From contig CM051457.1 in assembly GCA_028274465.1 (NCBI GenBank), positions 17,123,097-17,187,096 on the forward strand: 64,000 bases of DNA, read 5' to 3'. A model generated the notes under the pieces. It was given only the letters and a program-made list of their open reading frames with translations. It did not search any database and was not told where the DNA came from. A program made the translations under genes and the position numbers. This document shows, one piece after another, positions 1 to 11,794 of the stretch; positions within the stretch are counted from its first letter, which is position 1; every line of letters starts with the position of its first letter. The DNA is from Plantago ovata. Lineage: Eukaryota; Streptophyta; Magnoliopsida; Lamiales; Plantaginaceae.

Positions 1-581
1 TGTTCCAAAAGCAAACGTAGACAATCCATGGATGAGTATGTGCTTATTGCTGTAGTGTATATCAGAAGAATGATCAAATATCTGACCATAATAAATGTGT
101 TCCATACCATGGAGTGTGTAATAATAAGTCGGTGGTTATAGAGTGAAGCAAACAGCAGAGGTATAAGTATATCTGCCATTTTGTCCAGTTCTGTGATGTT
201 TTTTTTCAATAAATGATCCAGCAGCAAACTGGTTGAGTGGCCGTTTGGTTTGTGGCCTTCAAATCATGAATACTGTGAAATAAATCTGATTTAATCCATT
301 TCCTGAGTCAAACTCAACACAACGCGAATTTTTATGCAATTCTACTCTGGAACTGACCAAGGGTCACTGTGTGAAGTTCTGCTTCGAGTAGGGTTCTTCC
401 ACGTTTTTGGTTCACGATATTTTGTTTTTCTTCTATTTTTGATCCATGATTAGTTGATTCGAGGGCTTGGCCTGAGAGTCTCTTTCTTATTGTATTGATG
501 ATCTTCTAACCTTCATACTGGGATGCAAATGTTTAATAATTTATATGTTATCAAACTAATGGTATTGTTTTCCATTGACAG
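1..581 (+). other. Intron of the PBL27-like gene
   Basis: T-rich sequence with no open frame matching a kinase N-lobe. It ends in a clean acceptor (ttccattgacag) at 581, so it is read as intron of the kinase gene continuing from outside the window. Confidence 0.7.
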
Positions 582-3035
582 ATCTTCAACAGGATAAAGA
601 ACCCTTGGACTGGAATACTAGGATGAAGATTGCGGCTGGTGCAGCAAAGGGGTTAGAATATTTGCATGACAAAGCCAATCCACCGGTCATATACAGAGAC
701 TTAAAATCTTCTAATATCCTTCTCGATGAAGGATTTTTCCCCAAGTTGTCAGACTTTGGACTTGCAAAACTCGGTCCAGTTGGTGATAAAACTCATGTAT
801 CAACAAGGGTGATGGGAACATATGGGTATTGTGCTCCAGAATATGCTATGACTGGTCAGCTTACTTTGAAATCTGATGTGTACAGTTTTGGAGTCGTCTT
901 CCTTGAACTCATTACTGGTCGCAAGGCGATTGACAACACTAAGGGAGCTGGAGAGTATAACCTTGTTGCATGGGTATGTAATCCTGCCCTTTTACTTATT
1001 TGTCCAAGTGGCCAATACGACATATCCTTCCAAATGTGTCTACCACTTCATCTTTATTTTTTTTTATTTTATTTTTCAATTCAATTAGGCAAACCTCTGC
1101 CTGCCCAATGCTAATTTCTGTCTACTCTCCTGACACTGAACACTCATTTTTAAGTGAGTGGGGTGTTGGTGCAGAGACAGAAACAATAGGGAGTTCAATG
1201 CAGTACCCATGAGACAGGGTAGTATTTCATACATATGCACTTCTATTGTGTATATATGAATCTGCTGTGTTGCATTCTTCTCTAAAACATGATCATTCAA
1301 CCTTTTGGGTTGGTGTTTTTTGCATGTCTGGTTGTTACTTTTTGGTTCGAGTGGACTAGTTGTGGTCAGAAGTTACATATTATAGAAGTTACATATTATG
1401 TGAAGTAGATTTAGATAGAAAAATGTGTGTGTATTGTGTGGATGAATCTACAACTCTAAAAGTACCACAGGAAAGGATATTGGAGGCGAAGTTGATGCTG
1501 AGCAGCTCATGTTTGATTGTGATTTGGCTCAGTTTGCAATCTGGTTTGATTAAGTTTTAGTTTAGGTGTGTAAAGTAGGGAGTAGTGTTCTTATGCAGTT
1601 ATTTTGTTGTGTATAAAATAGTAATTTAGATTTTGAGAAAGTTGAGGGTGGTAAATGGAAGGTGCACAGTTCATGGGGTTCACTCAAATTTTGAATGTTG
1701 ATTTTTGTATTGGGTTGAACAACGTTATTCCAAGTTCAAACAGCTCCTAGACATTGATTGTGTTTCTTTGTGTCAAGTGCGACACAGTTTTTTTTTTGGT
1801 GGTTGTTGTCAAGCACAAAACAAGTGGCTTCTATCCAATTTTATTCCTTATAATGGATGAACATAGAGTCAAACTGGAACCAAACAATGAATATATGAAA
1901 GTGATTAGAGACTTTTAGTGCTCTTTGTTACACATATCCACAGGGGTCACCAGTGCCCATACCTCCTCCCCGTTCCTAGTTCCTACTAGTGAGCCTTCCT
2001 ATAAAAGCGAGTGCCAACTGTTGGTAAACTCGTTCTGACCAGTAGCATTTTACATTTACGACCTATTCCTAGCTAAAACTGTAGAATTATAGACGGACTT
2101 TATCCTATTTCAACTGAAACTCAACTTAATTTAAGAATCTTTCTGTTTTACTCTTTTATTTGATTTTTGCTCCTGTACAGAGAAACTTGTCCAGTTTGAC
2201 TTTGTTTAGCAACTTAACATGTTAAAGAACTTAGTTTAGTGTTTGTCTTTAGCTCTTTATGGGGAATAATTGCTGAGATGCCCAACTATAACTATACTAT
2301 TTCATTTTAGTATATTCAGTCGGTATTCATGTAGCAAGGTCTATCCATGTTCTGGTCTGCTATTTGCTATTAACACTGGATATGAATTTGAGTTGATATA
2401 AACTAAAATCTACTTGTTTTATATTCAATTGAACACAGGCACGTCCCCTTTTCAAGGACCGAAGAAAGTTCCCAAAAATGGCGGATCCCTTACTACAAGG
2501 CCGCTACCCAATGCGTGGCCTCTATCAAGCACTGGCAGTGGCGGCCATGTGCTTGCAAGAGCAAGCTGCCACAAGACCCCTAATTGGGGATGTCGTTACT
2601 GCGTTAACATATTTGGCGTCACAAACTTATGACCCTAGCTCACCTGCTGTCCAAAGCAGCAAATCCACTCCAAGGCATAGGGATCAAAGAAGGACCACAT
2701 CTGATGGAGTGGACGGCGTAGATGAAAGTGGACGAGGTTACCATGGTTCTCCCTCAGCTCACAAGAATTCCCCTGATATGAGGAAGAGAGACTCTGGTGC
2801 CGAGCTGCGACGGATTGAAACAGGTGGTGGGTCAGGTCGGAAATGGGGTTTGGATGATTATGAACGTCCAGATTCCCAACGAGACAGCCCTGCTAGTGCA
2901 GGTAGAGCAAGAGAAACTCCCAGAAACCGTGACCTGGATAGAGAACGTGCTGTTGCTGAGGCGAAGGTATGGGGTGAGAATTGGAGGGAGAGAAAGAAGG
3001 GGAATCCAATGGACGGTTTCGATGCTACAGAATGA
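582..3035 (+). CDS. PBL27-like receptor-like cytoplasmic kinase, 3' two exons (5' partial)
   Basis: Two coding exons are supported: 582-973 (acceptor AG at 580-581, donor gtatgt at 974) and 2439-3035 (acceptor cacag, stop at 3033-3035). The joined frame is open and enters in phase 1, so upstream exons lie left of the window. The first exon carries the catalytic loop [10 protein letters not shown] (HRD replaced by YRD, as is usual in RLCK-VII), the SDFGLAK metal-binding motif, activation segment [17 protein letters not shown] and SDVYSFGVV. The second gives ARPLFKDRR, the end of the kinase lobe ([14 protein letters not shown]) and a charged tail ending in [16 protein letters not shown], a signature of the PBL27 group. 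By family knowledge these are plasma-membrane-associated Ser/Thr kinases relaying chitin/PAMP receptor signals to MAPK cascades. The N-terminal acylation site and ATP-binding lobe are not visible here. The intron is 1465 bp. Confidence 0.93.
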
Positions 3036-4676
3036 GAAAGTTGTGAGAACGGAATCAAGAATGACTGAATATCATCAACATATGCACACACACCATCTGT
3101 CTGTGTTCCCAGGTTTGAACTGAAAACCATAAAACACAAAGCCTCTTTACCGGAGTTTTATACTATCATTCAATGCATAGAAGACAAAAAGCCAGCGTTA
3201 TGGCTGAGATTGGTTGAGTGTCTAGCATTCGATGGGTCTGCGGTGGTGAAGAGAAGAGTCTAGTGGGTCTTTTTGGGTAAAAACAAAAAAAATCTGTCTG
3301 TGCAAAGATACTGCAAATTGTTGGATAAAAGAAACATGTTAATCATCTATGTATTTAGGAATGTATGAGGTTTTTGCCTCATATTTGTTGTCTGGTCTGG
3401 GTCTGTTCTCTTCTGTTCTGTTGAGTGGGCCGTTTGGTTTGGTTTGGTTTTCACCAAGTCCAGTTGTTGACATCTTGTGTCTGTCAGTATAGTTGTCACA
3501 ATGTGTATGGATTTTTCTTCTTCCGAGTCTTCTTGTTTTTCTTCGGACTATACAACGATGTTTGGTCAGCTAGTGTTTAAATTTTATGAATCAGACTTTT
3601 GTCCCTTTTGATTCCCTTCCAGTTTCTTTTGCTCAAAGTTAACGTTGAATGCACTCTGTTCTTATCATTGATTGATTATTAGCAATGTGCTGTTATGTGA
3701 GTCAGAGTTCTAACGGCTGAACTGCCTGAACCCCTAACATGTGATTCATAGCTACAGGCGTCCCCACTACATCTGAGATTTCCTCTCCCCAACCCTTTTG
3801 GTTTAAGATGTGAAAGTGTTTATCCCTATAATATAAGAAAGGCGAGGTGTGAAGTGAGAGAGAAGGGTTGTTAATTGGCAAAATAAGGTAAGTCCACCTC
3901 TAAATCTGTAAAGACTTACGAGTCCGATAACAAGTCGAGTTAGTTAGGACTGACTAATCAAAACTTGTTACTACACCATTCACTTTGTTTGTTTACTCGA
4001 TCAATCTCTTACTTTATTTATTTTATTTCATTTTCTAATTTTTTTTTTATATAATCTATCTTAGTATTACATTTTTTTCCTCGATCTCTCTTTTGTTACT
4101 TCAGCACCCTTAACACTTCACCATCTTTATAACTCCGTGCAGTATATTTTGTGGTTCGGAATTGAGCTTCAGTTTGAACTTGTTACAACTTGCAAGTAAT
4201 TCAAGTACAACTTTAAGCTCGATTTTAACAAGTAGAGCGAAAGACTAGATTCAATTAGGATTGAGTTTTGGTTGAACATGTAGTACTCATAATTGACTCC
4301 ATTGGTTAAACAACACTTATAACTACTAGGTAGATATTTGTCAATATAGGATATATAAGGTGAAATAGCATGGTAGAAAAGTGAAAGAATCACATAACAT
4401 AAGGTGTTCAAAGAATTCAAGATCAAAATACAAAGTGTTACTGGTTATCTCTTAACACATGATGCATCTTATCCATTTCCAGCATCCTCTTCAATTTGCC
4501 TTCCCTTCATCTGGTGATGCAGCAGCAGCAGCATTTACATTTTCCTGCAAAATCATCACAGTGAAATGACATGTCAGCTAGCTCTTTTGAAAGTAAGACA
4601 ATTAATAATCTTACAGATTAGTACCAGTCACCTCATCAACTATTATTTTGGACACACAATTATAAACAATCTATAC
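3036..4676. other. 3' flanking and intergenic sequence
   Basis: Contains the 3' untranslated and flanking region of the kinase gene (T/G-rich, about 3036-3700), then AT-rich intergenic DNA. No credible coding region. Near 4490-4547 the minus strand has a clean acceptor (gattttgcag) followed by a short open stretch encoding ENVNAAAAASPDEGKAN and a stop. This could be an alternative last exon of the neighbouring repeat-protein gene, but the favoured model already stops at 4677. Confidence 0.5.
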
Positions 4677-6384
4677 CTATTCTTCAACCTGAGGTTTCTC
4701 TTCCTCTTCAACCTGAGATGTCTCTTCCACTTCAACTTGAGGTTTCTCTTCGGTAGCAGGCAGGACGTGAACATCCTCTGTTTCATCAGGTTTCTCTTCC
4801 GAAGTGGACACAACATCCTCCGTTTCATCTACCTGTACTACGTCTTTGCTTTCACCCGCACTAACCCCTTCTACATCTTCTGCAAATGCAAAGATAGAGA
4901 GCTTAAGCAATCTTTTATAAAATGACTAATTTCACAAATAATACTCAAATTTTTTATTTTGTGTCAATCAATGTCTATACTGTACAACAGAATTAATCAG
5001 GCCAAAAAGAGCACATTGAGAACTCAGCAATGGGTATATAGAGATGGTAGAAAAGCAAACACAGAATAAATCATCGGGACGGGAGAATCAACGAATGTCA
5101 CTCAGGTTTCCCTTAAATTCTAAGGGATCAAGATTCAATCAGGGACGGACCCAGAAATTCACATCCCAGTCCCTGGGTTCCGCCCCTTCATCTCATTATC
5201 ATAGAATAAGTCATCAGGAATACCTGGAACAGCCGCCTTCATCTCCTCTTCTTCTTCATCAATAACTACACCAAGATCCTCGTCTTTCGTTTCTTCCTCC
5301 ACCACAACATTTTCGATTTCTTCTTCCTGTTATCACAGAGTCAAAGAGATAAGCAGGATACACGAAAATCATACCATCTTCATAACATTTATCTGATCAT
5401 GATCATCACCTCTTGATTCGGCAATGTCTCAATGATCATCACCTCTTCATTTGTCAATGCCTGTTCCGTCACAACCTCAGTAGCCTCCGGTTTCTCTTCT
5501 GTTTCCTTTTCCTCAACCGGTACGACCACCTCAGATTCTACATTATCAATAACTTCCTGATTTTCGCTCTTTGGTACAATATCTTGCTCCGGTTCTTCCC
5601 TATTAACCTCAGCCTCAATAGGCTCCGGAAGCACCTCTGTTTCCTTTAGCTTTTCCTCAACCGCTACGACCCCCTCAGGCTCTACATTTCCAATAACTTC
5701 CTGATTTTCGTTCTTTGGTGCAATATCTTGTTCCGGTTCTTCCTTATTAACCTCAGCCTCAACAGCCTCCTGTTTCACTTCCGTTTCCCTTACCTTTTCC
5801 TCAACCGCTACGACCCCCTCAGGTTCCACATTTCCAGTAACTTCCTGATTTTCATTCTTTGGTGCAATATCTTGTTCCGGTTCTGCCTTCTTAACCTCAG
5901 CCCCGATAGCCTCCGGTTTCCCTTCCGTTTCCTTGACCCTTTCCTCAACCAGTACGACCACCTCAGATTCTACATTATCAATAACTTCCTGATTTTCGTT
6001 CTTCGGTACAACATCTTGTTCCAGTTCTTCCTTCTTAACCTCAGCCTGAATAGCCTCCGGTTTCACTTCCATTTCCTTTACCTTTTCCTCAACTGGTACG
6101 ACCCCCTCAGGCTCTACATTTCCAATAACTTCCTGATTTTCGTTCTTCGGTACAATACCTTGTCCCGGTTCTTCCTTCTTAACCTCAACCTTTATTCCGT
6201 TCTCCTTGGCGTCTACATTGCTGGAATCTTTAGCCAGACTATGGCTATCTTCATTTGTGGTTTTGTAGACAGGGGAATGGACTTCGGGGGCGATGTTCTT
6301 TGTGGAATTCGATCGATTGCTGCTGTTTCTGGAAATCACGGTGTTGGCCGTGGAGACAGCATGCTTAGATTCACCACAACCCAT
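4677..6384 (-). CDS. Acidic internal-repeat protein with predicted N-myristoylation/palmitoylation site
   Basis: Three exons on the minus strand: 6384-5410, 5326-5224 and 4879-4677. All junctions are GT-AG and the phases agree (0, then 1), giving 426 aa. It starts MGCGESKH: Gly2, Cys3 and Ser6 fit an N-myristoylation plus S-acylation signal, suggesting plasma-membrane attachment. After a Ser/Asn-rich stretch, about residues 60-310 hold five imperfect copies of a 45-50 aa unit built around AEVKKEEPEQD, PKNENQEVI, NVEPEGVV and EEKVKETE. The rest is Glu/Val-rich (EEEIENVVVEEE, EEKPQVE). The protein is very acidic and probably disordered or coiled. I do not recognise a named family; neurofilament- or anchor-like descriptions would rest on composition alone. 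The minus-strand reading is preferred over the long opposite-strand frame because it starts at ATG, splices in frame and has a lipidation motif. Confidence 0.82.
5410..6210 (-). repeat. In-frame tandem repeat, about five copies of a 138-150 bp unit
   Basis: The coding sequence of exon 1 repeats a block containing, on the plus strand, the phrases cttcctgattttcg, ttcttccttcttaacc and cctttacctttt. Copies are about 80-90% alike and keep frame, so repeat number could vary between accessions. Confidence 0.8.
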
Positions 6385-6741
6385 TTGTTCTTTGGGGATA
6401 TTATTATTAGTTTTGGAGAAAGATGAAAGAAAGAAAAAGAAATTAAAGAGGGAAATGGAAATGATTTCCTCTGTTTTTCTCTATTTTTTGATTAGGATTG
6501 ATTGTTATGGTTTCTACGTTCAATATAGGTACCAACGCAAACCGTCGTTTCCGTTGATATTTTCCAACTCACTTCTGTTTTAAATTTACTTTATTTATTA
6601 TTTTCCAACAAAGCACATTAATTAAAATTACTTTCCATCCCCTGTAAAACCTTTACTTGACGGTTTGACGCTTCATTTTGGTTAATTTATTTTTTAGTCC
6701 CTTTAAATTTTAAATTAATTATGAATTATAATTGAAAAACA

Positions 6742-8642
<1,901 letters not shown>

Positions 8643-8828
8643 ACATAATCCAACCGTTTCAAGTAAATCATTTAGCTTGAAAATATTCAAAGAAGTAACC
8701 GTCACAGACTATTTAATTTAATTGCCAAAAAATTAACATAATCCAATTGTTTCAAGTAAATCATTTATCTTGAAAATATCCAAAGAAGTAACCGTCACAT
8801 ACTACTTAATTTAATTGCCAAAAAATTA
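8643..8828 (+). repeat. Direct tandem duplication, two units of about 93 bp
   Basis: Unit 1 (8643-8735) and unit 2 (8736-8828) both run from acataatccaa through caagtaaatcattta and agaagtaaccgtcaca to ttgccaaaaaatta, with only a few differences. It lies directly upstream of the promoter-like region of the inverted-repeat locus. Confidence 0.9.
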
Positions 8829-8998
8829 AAAAATATTAATTCTTGTGTCTAAATTCTTTGAATTATTTATTTATTTCCCAATTAACGCTTTAATGTGTAG
8901 TATAAGTATTCTACTCGGCAACCTATCATAATACACCAACACCAATCTTTTGCTCCAAACCGGAGTTAAAAGAAAAAAAAAAAAAAAAAAAAAAAACG
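8829..8998 (+). promoter_or_regulatory. Promoter/5' leader of the inverted-repeat locus, homologous to the promoter of the 14 kb gene
   Basis: The sequence from ttaattcttgtgtctaa through gtagtataagtattc, a cggcaacctatca block and caccaatctttt to the poly-A leader matches, in order, the minus-strand upstream region of the gene starting at 14905 (ttaattcttgtgtcta, gtagtataaatattg, cggccacctatc, taccaatctttt). The TATA-like element is gtataagt at about 8900. The duplication that made this locus therefore carried a promoter along. Confidence 0.65.
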
Positions 8999-9320
8999 AT
9001 GGCATTAAACTTCGTAGGCAGTGGTCAAGAAATGTTAGTGTTTGAAGGCAATGTTGATCAAGAGATATTGGTGGTATAAGCTTTTTTTTTCTTTTTTTAA
9101 TTGTTGTTCTACACCTACAACTTCATTAAATATTTATTTATTGTTCTTATGTTATACGATGAAGAAAGATTTAAGATCAGGCTCCCACATGAAGGAACAA
9201 CAAGATGTTGGGGGTAGTAGGCGGCTTAAAACATCAAGAATTGAATCCACAACTCACGCGATCTTTGGGCTTTACAATTGGCTGGAAAAGAGAGTGAATT
9301 CGTTTTCGAAACAAAACAAG
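8999..9320 (+). pseudogene. Left arm: truncated paralogue of the 14 kb gene (exons 1-2 only, open)
   Basis: Exon 1 at 8999-9073 reads MALNFVGSGQEMLVFEG and continues to a gtataag donor. Exon 2 at 9195-9320 is exactly 126 nt (42 codons), the same length as exon 2 of the 14 kb gene, with the shared core SRRLKTSRI versus SRRLRTSKI. Both exons are open. Exons 3-5 of the parent are absent, so the product would be a short truncated protein. Whether it is translated or only transcribed as a hairpin arm cannot be told from sequence. Confidence 0.7.
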
Positions 9321-9344
9321 TACACCGATCATGTAGGCATGTAC

Positions 9345-9667
9345 CTTGTTCGCTTCGAGAATGTATTGGTTCTCTGTTCTAGCCAATTTGGAAAGACTGA
9401 AGTTGGCTTCAATTGTGAATTTAATTCTAGATGTTCGAAGTCTCCTACTTCTTTTAACAGCTTATTGTTCCTCCAAGGGAAAGCCTAACTCTTAAAATAT
9501 TCTTCAAGCATAATAAATAAAATTATGATTAAATTTTAGGTGTACAAGACAACCAAATAAAATTATGATTAAATAGGGAAAGCTAAATATCTCGTGTATA
9601 TCGCTTGATCGACGGTGCCTCCAAACTCTATCATTTCTTAACCAGTGACTTCGAAGTTTAATGCCAA
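9345..9667 (-). pseudogene. Right arm: inverted, broken paralogue of the 14 kb gene (exons 1-2)
   Basis: Minus-strand exon 2 is 9470-9345 (126 nt) with gag acceptor and gtacat donor. It reads VKRSRRLRTSRIKFT and FSLSKLARTENQYILEANK, close to the 14 kb protein, but codon 3 is TAA. Exon 1, about 9667-9590, has the start ATG changed to TTG and an internal stop. Hand counting gives 14 differences in 126 nt against the 14 kb gene's exon 2 (about 89% identity), with perfect runs of about 33 and 28 nt. Confidence 0.8.
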
Positions 9668-9720
9668 ATTTTATTTTATTTCTAATTGTGCGTTTAGATT
9701 TAGCAGTTTCTTAGGCAAAA

Positions 9721-9770
9721 TTAGGAGTTTGATCCTGGCTCAGAAGGAACGTTAGCTATATGCTTAACAC
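9721..9770 (+). rRNA. rrn18: Fragment of mitochondrial 18S rRNA gene (nuclear copy, NUMT)
   Basis: The 5' end of plant mitochondrial small-subunit rRNA is recognisable: aggagtttgatcctggctca, gaaggaacg, tagctatatgcttaacac. The mitochondrial version, with gaaggaacgctagctatatg, fits better than the plastid one; here one base differs (gttagc). Similarity ends abruptly at gagggttttg. It is only about 50 bp and is not functional. Confidence 0.8.
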
Positions 9771-10100
9771 GAGGGTTTTGAGATACATCTTTTTCTTTTC
9801 TACTCTTTGTTTTCGACATCTCTGGAATCGTAGATCTTAGACGTGGTTTTGAGTTCTATGGCGAGTTGATTCTAGATAGACATGAAAAAGGCAAGCACCG
9901 ATTGTCCATTCTCTCTATTATTTCTTCTTATCTATTTCACGATCCAACTCTTGAAAGAAATAACTTTTTTGGAAGGTCTATTTGGAGTTTTTGGAGTTAT
10001 TTCTGCTCTTTTTTTTCAAAAAAAAAAGGAACATTAACTTTATTAAACTCACACATTATTTACATTTACATTTCTAATAAAGCTATTAGAATCTAAAGCT
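9771..10100 (+). other. Unassigned sequence, possibly organelle-derived
   Basis: Follows the rrn18 fragment. An open stretch at 9866-10096 reads RHEKGKHRLSILSIISS and YLFHDPTLERNNFFG. It has the look of organellar flanking sequence but I cannot match it to a named gene, and it could also be chance. Confidence 0.3.
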
Positions 10101-10109
10101 AACACACGA

Positions 10110-11475
10110 TGTAGTCAAACCGGGCATACATCCTACACAAAGTAAATACAACTATTATTGCTAGAAGAAGCCTGACCACCTCCAAACGTTCTATGACTAG
10201 CCTCATTAGCTAGTTTGTCCGCAACTTGATTAACTTCCCTGTAAACAAAGCGCCAATTCACATTCCCTAATATGTCGATTACCTATTGCGCATCGTCAAG
10301 CAGAATTTGTTGGTTGGCGTTGGCTACTTCCTTCTTGTTAAAGCAGGAAATTAAATACTTTGAGTCAGATTGGATTATGAGACACTCACATTGTAATTGT
10401 GTACAAATATTCAGTCCAAGCCTGAGATCATAAAACTCGGCCATATGATGATCAGTTTTTCCCAAAAATATAGCGGTAGCTTTTAGAAAATTCACTTTAT
10501 CATCCCTAACAATTTCTCCCGCTCCTACTAAACCAGTTTCAAGCAAACAAGAACCATCAATGTTAACACACAAACAATTTGGTGTGGGGGAGGTTCCCAT
10601 TTGCAAATTATTTGTGTTAACACCTGATTTTTCTTTTATGGACAAGCAATTTTTGAATCATTTAACAGATTTGTAAAACAAAGATTGAACTTAAACATGT
10701 CAGGTTTCAAACCTTTAAATACTTTCTCGTTTCTTGTTTTCCAGACCAGCCATCCAAACATAATCAATAACAACTGCTGATCTTGATTTATATTAAGTTG
10801 GAAGATAATTTGTGAAAACGTTTGAGGTACTTCTTCCAACCCTTGTATTACCCAATATCTTATTTGGTCACAGATAGGACATCTCAAAACCAAATGATCT
10901 AAGGTTTCTTCCTGCTGATTGCATAACCTGTACGAGTTATCGTTTACAATATTGTGTTTGTATAATCTTGAAGTTGTGGGTATCCTATCATGGATACCTA
11001 GCAAAAAAAGAACTTTATAATTGTAAACAATTTCATCTTTCATATAGTTTTCCATGGCCATTGAGGTCTTAATTGGCTCCTCATTCATACTGATCAAGAG
11101 GTTATATGTTGACTTTATAGAGAAACATCCATTTTCGGACCATTGCCAAATTATCTTATCAGGTTTATCCTCCATTGAAAGAGGAATACCTAGTATTTCC
11201 ATTACCAAATCATTTGGTAATAAAGAAGAAAGTAATTCTGATGTCCCAAGCATTATTCACAATTACTTCAGAGACCTTAAGATGTTGGTTCTGAATATTA
11301 TTGGAAAAATTGCTTAAGACCTTGTTATGTGTCCAACGGTGTTGCCAAAAATATGTATTGTCTCCATTGCCAATTCTATGAGCCAAACTAGGAAAGTATT
11401 TTTCAACTTTACTAAGTTTTTTTAAGTTTTTTCAAAACCAACTATGGCTTGGTTCTACCTTGGCTTCTTGTATTC
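10110..11475 (-). mobile_element. Degenerate non-LTR retrotransposon 3' part (zf-RVT and RNase H)
   Basis: On the minus strand, 11470-11260 encodes KYFPSLAHRIGNGDNTYFW (end of reverse-transcriptase region). 11253-10636 encodes the zf-RVT linker (CFSIKSTYNLL, LCNQQEETLDHLVLRCP, WKTRNEKVFKG). 10645-10283 encodes an RNase H domain (NIDGSCLLETG, HHMAEFYDLRLGL, IIQSDSKYLISCF) retaining Asp and Glu at the expected catalytic positions. A frameshift lies near 11250 and another between the zf-RVT and RNase H parts. Its 5' end is truncated at about 11475, so it is a dead copy. Confidence 0.85.
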
Positions 11476-11477
11476 GA

Positions 11478-11600
11478 GAAAGATCAAATAAAGAAAAAGA
11501 AGAGGGAAGTGGAAATGATTTCCTCTAGTTTTCTCTGTTTCTGACCTGCCTGTCTATTGGGATTGTATGGATATGATTGATGTTTTGATCGGGAATGGGA
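11478..11600 (+). repeat. Copy of the 5' leader region of the 6.4 kb gene
   Basis: The stretch gagaaagatcaaataaag, then agggaagtggaaatgatttc and ctc(t/a)gttttctct, resembles 6411-6520, immediately upstream of the MGCGESKH start codon (gagaaagatgaaagaaag, agggaaatggaaatgatttc, ctctgtttttctct). No coding part of that gene follows, and the retrotransposon abuts it. Confidence 0.65.
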
Positions 11601-11629
11601 TTACGTACTATCTAATGAAATGTAGATCA

Positions 11630-11779
11630 CCAATGAGGTCTAGCTCAATTGGTTAGACTGATGTGTCATGACAATAGAAGACATAGGTTCAATTCTCGTC
11701 AAGTGCGGGATTATTTATAGTTTATTACTAGTTTTGTAATGTTACTTATAAAATTGTAATGGTTCGATTATTAAAAAAA
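11630..11779 (+). mobile_element. tRNA-derived SINE with perfect 15-bp target-site duplication
   Basis: A-box-like tagctcaattgg at 11641 and B-box-like ggttcaattctc at 11686 show a tRNA-type RNA polymerase III promoter at the head. The tail is T-rich then A-rich (ttaaaaaaaa). The insert is flanked by atgaaatgtagatca at 11615-11629 and 11780-11794, an exact 15-bp duplication. The inner body is about 150 bp. Confidence 0.9.
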
Positions 11780-11794
11780 ATGAAATGTAGATCA

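Larger units (their letters stand above)
8999..9667 (+). repeat. Long imperfect inverted repeat (hairpin-forming), arms about 320 bp, loop about 20-25 bp
   Basis: The left arm (about 8999-9343) and the reverse complement of the right arm (about 9341-9667) align along their length. Both have a 126-bp exon-2-like block (9195-9320 and 9470-9345) and an exon-1-like block sharing ggcattaaacttcg. In the 126-bp block the arms are about 73% identical by hand alignment. The centre has the short palindromic flank gtac...gtac at about 9320-9344. Both arms derive from the first two exons of the gene at 13797-14905. A transcript would fold back on itself into a long imperfect duplex. Confidence 0.85.

Noticed and set aside
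4490..4547. Possible extra last exon of the acidic repeat-protein gene
   Set aside because: Good acceptor and short open stretch, but exon 3 already ends in TAG before its donor-like GT. Kept only as a possible alternative exon.
5413..6426. Long plus-strand open frames opposite the acidic repeat-protein gene
   Set aside because: Low-complexity Leu/Phe/Arg-rich shadows of the repeat gene, without a start or splice context of their own.
9339..9488. Plus-strand continuation of the frame through the right arm (LVRFENVLVLCSSQFGKTE)
   Set aside because: This is the antisense reading of exon 2 of the 14 kb family; the similar plus-strand frame at 14443-14664 is antisense to the intact gene.
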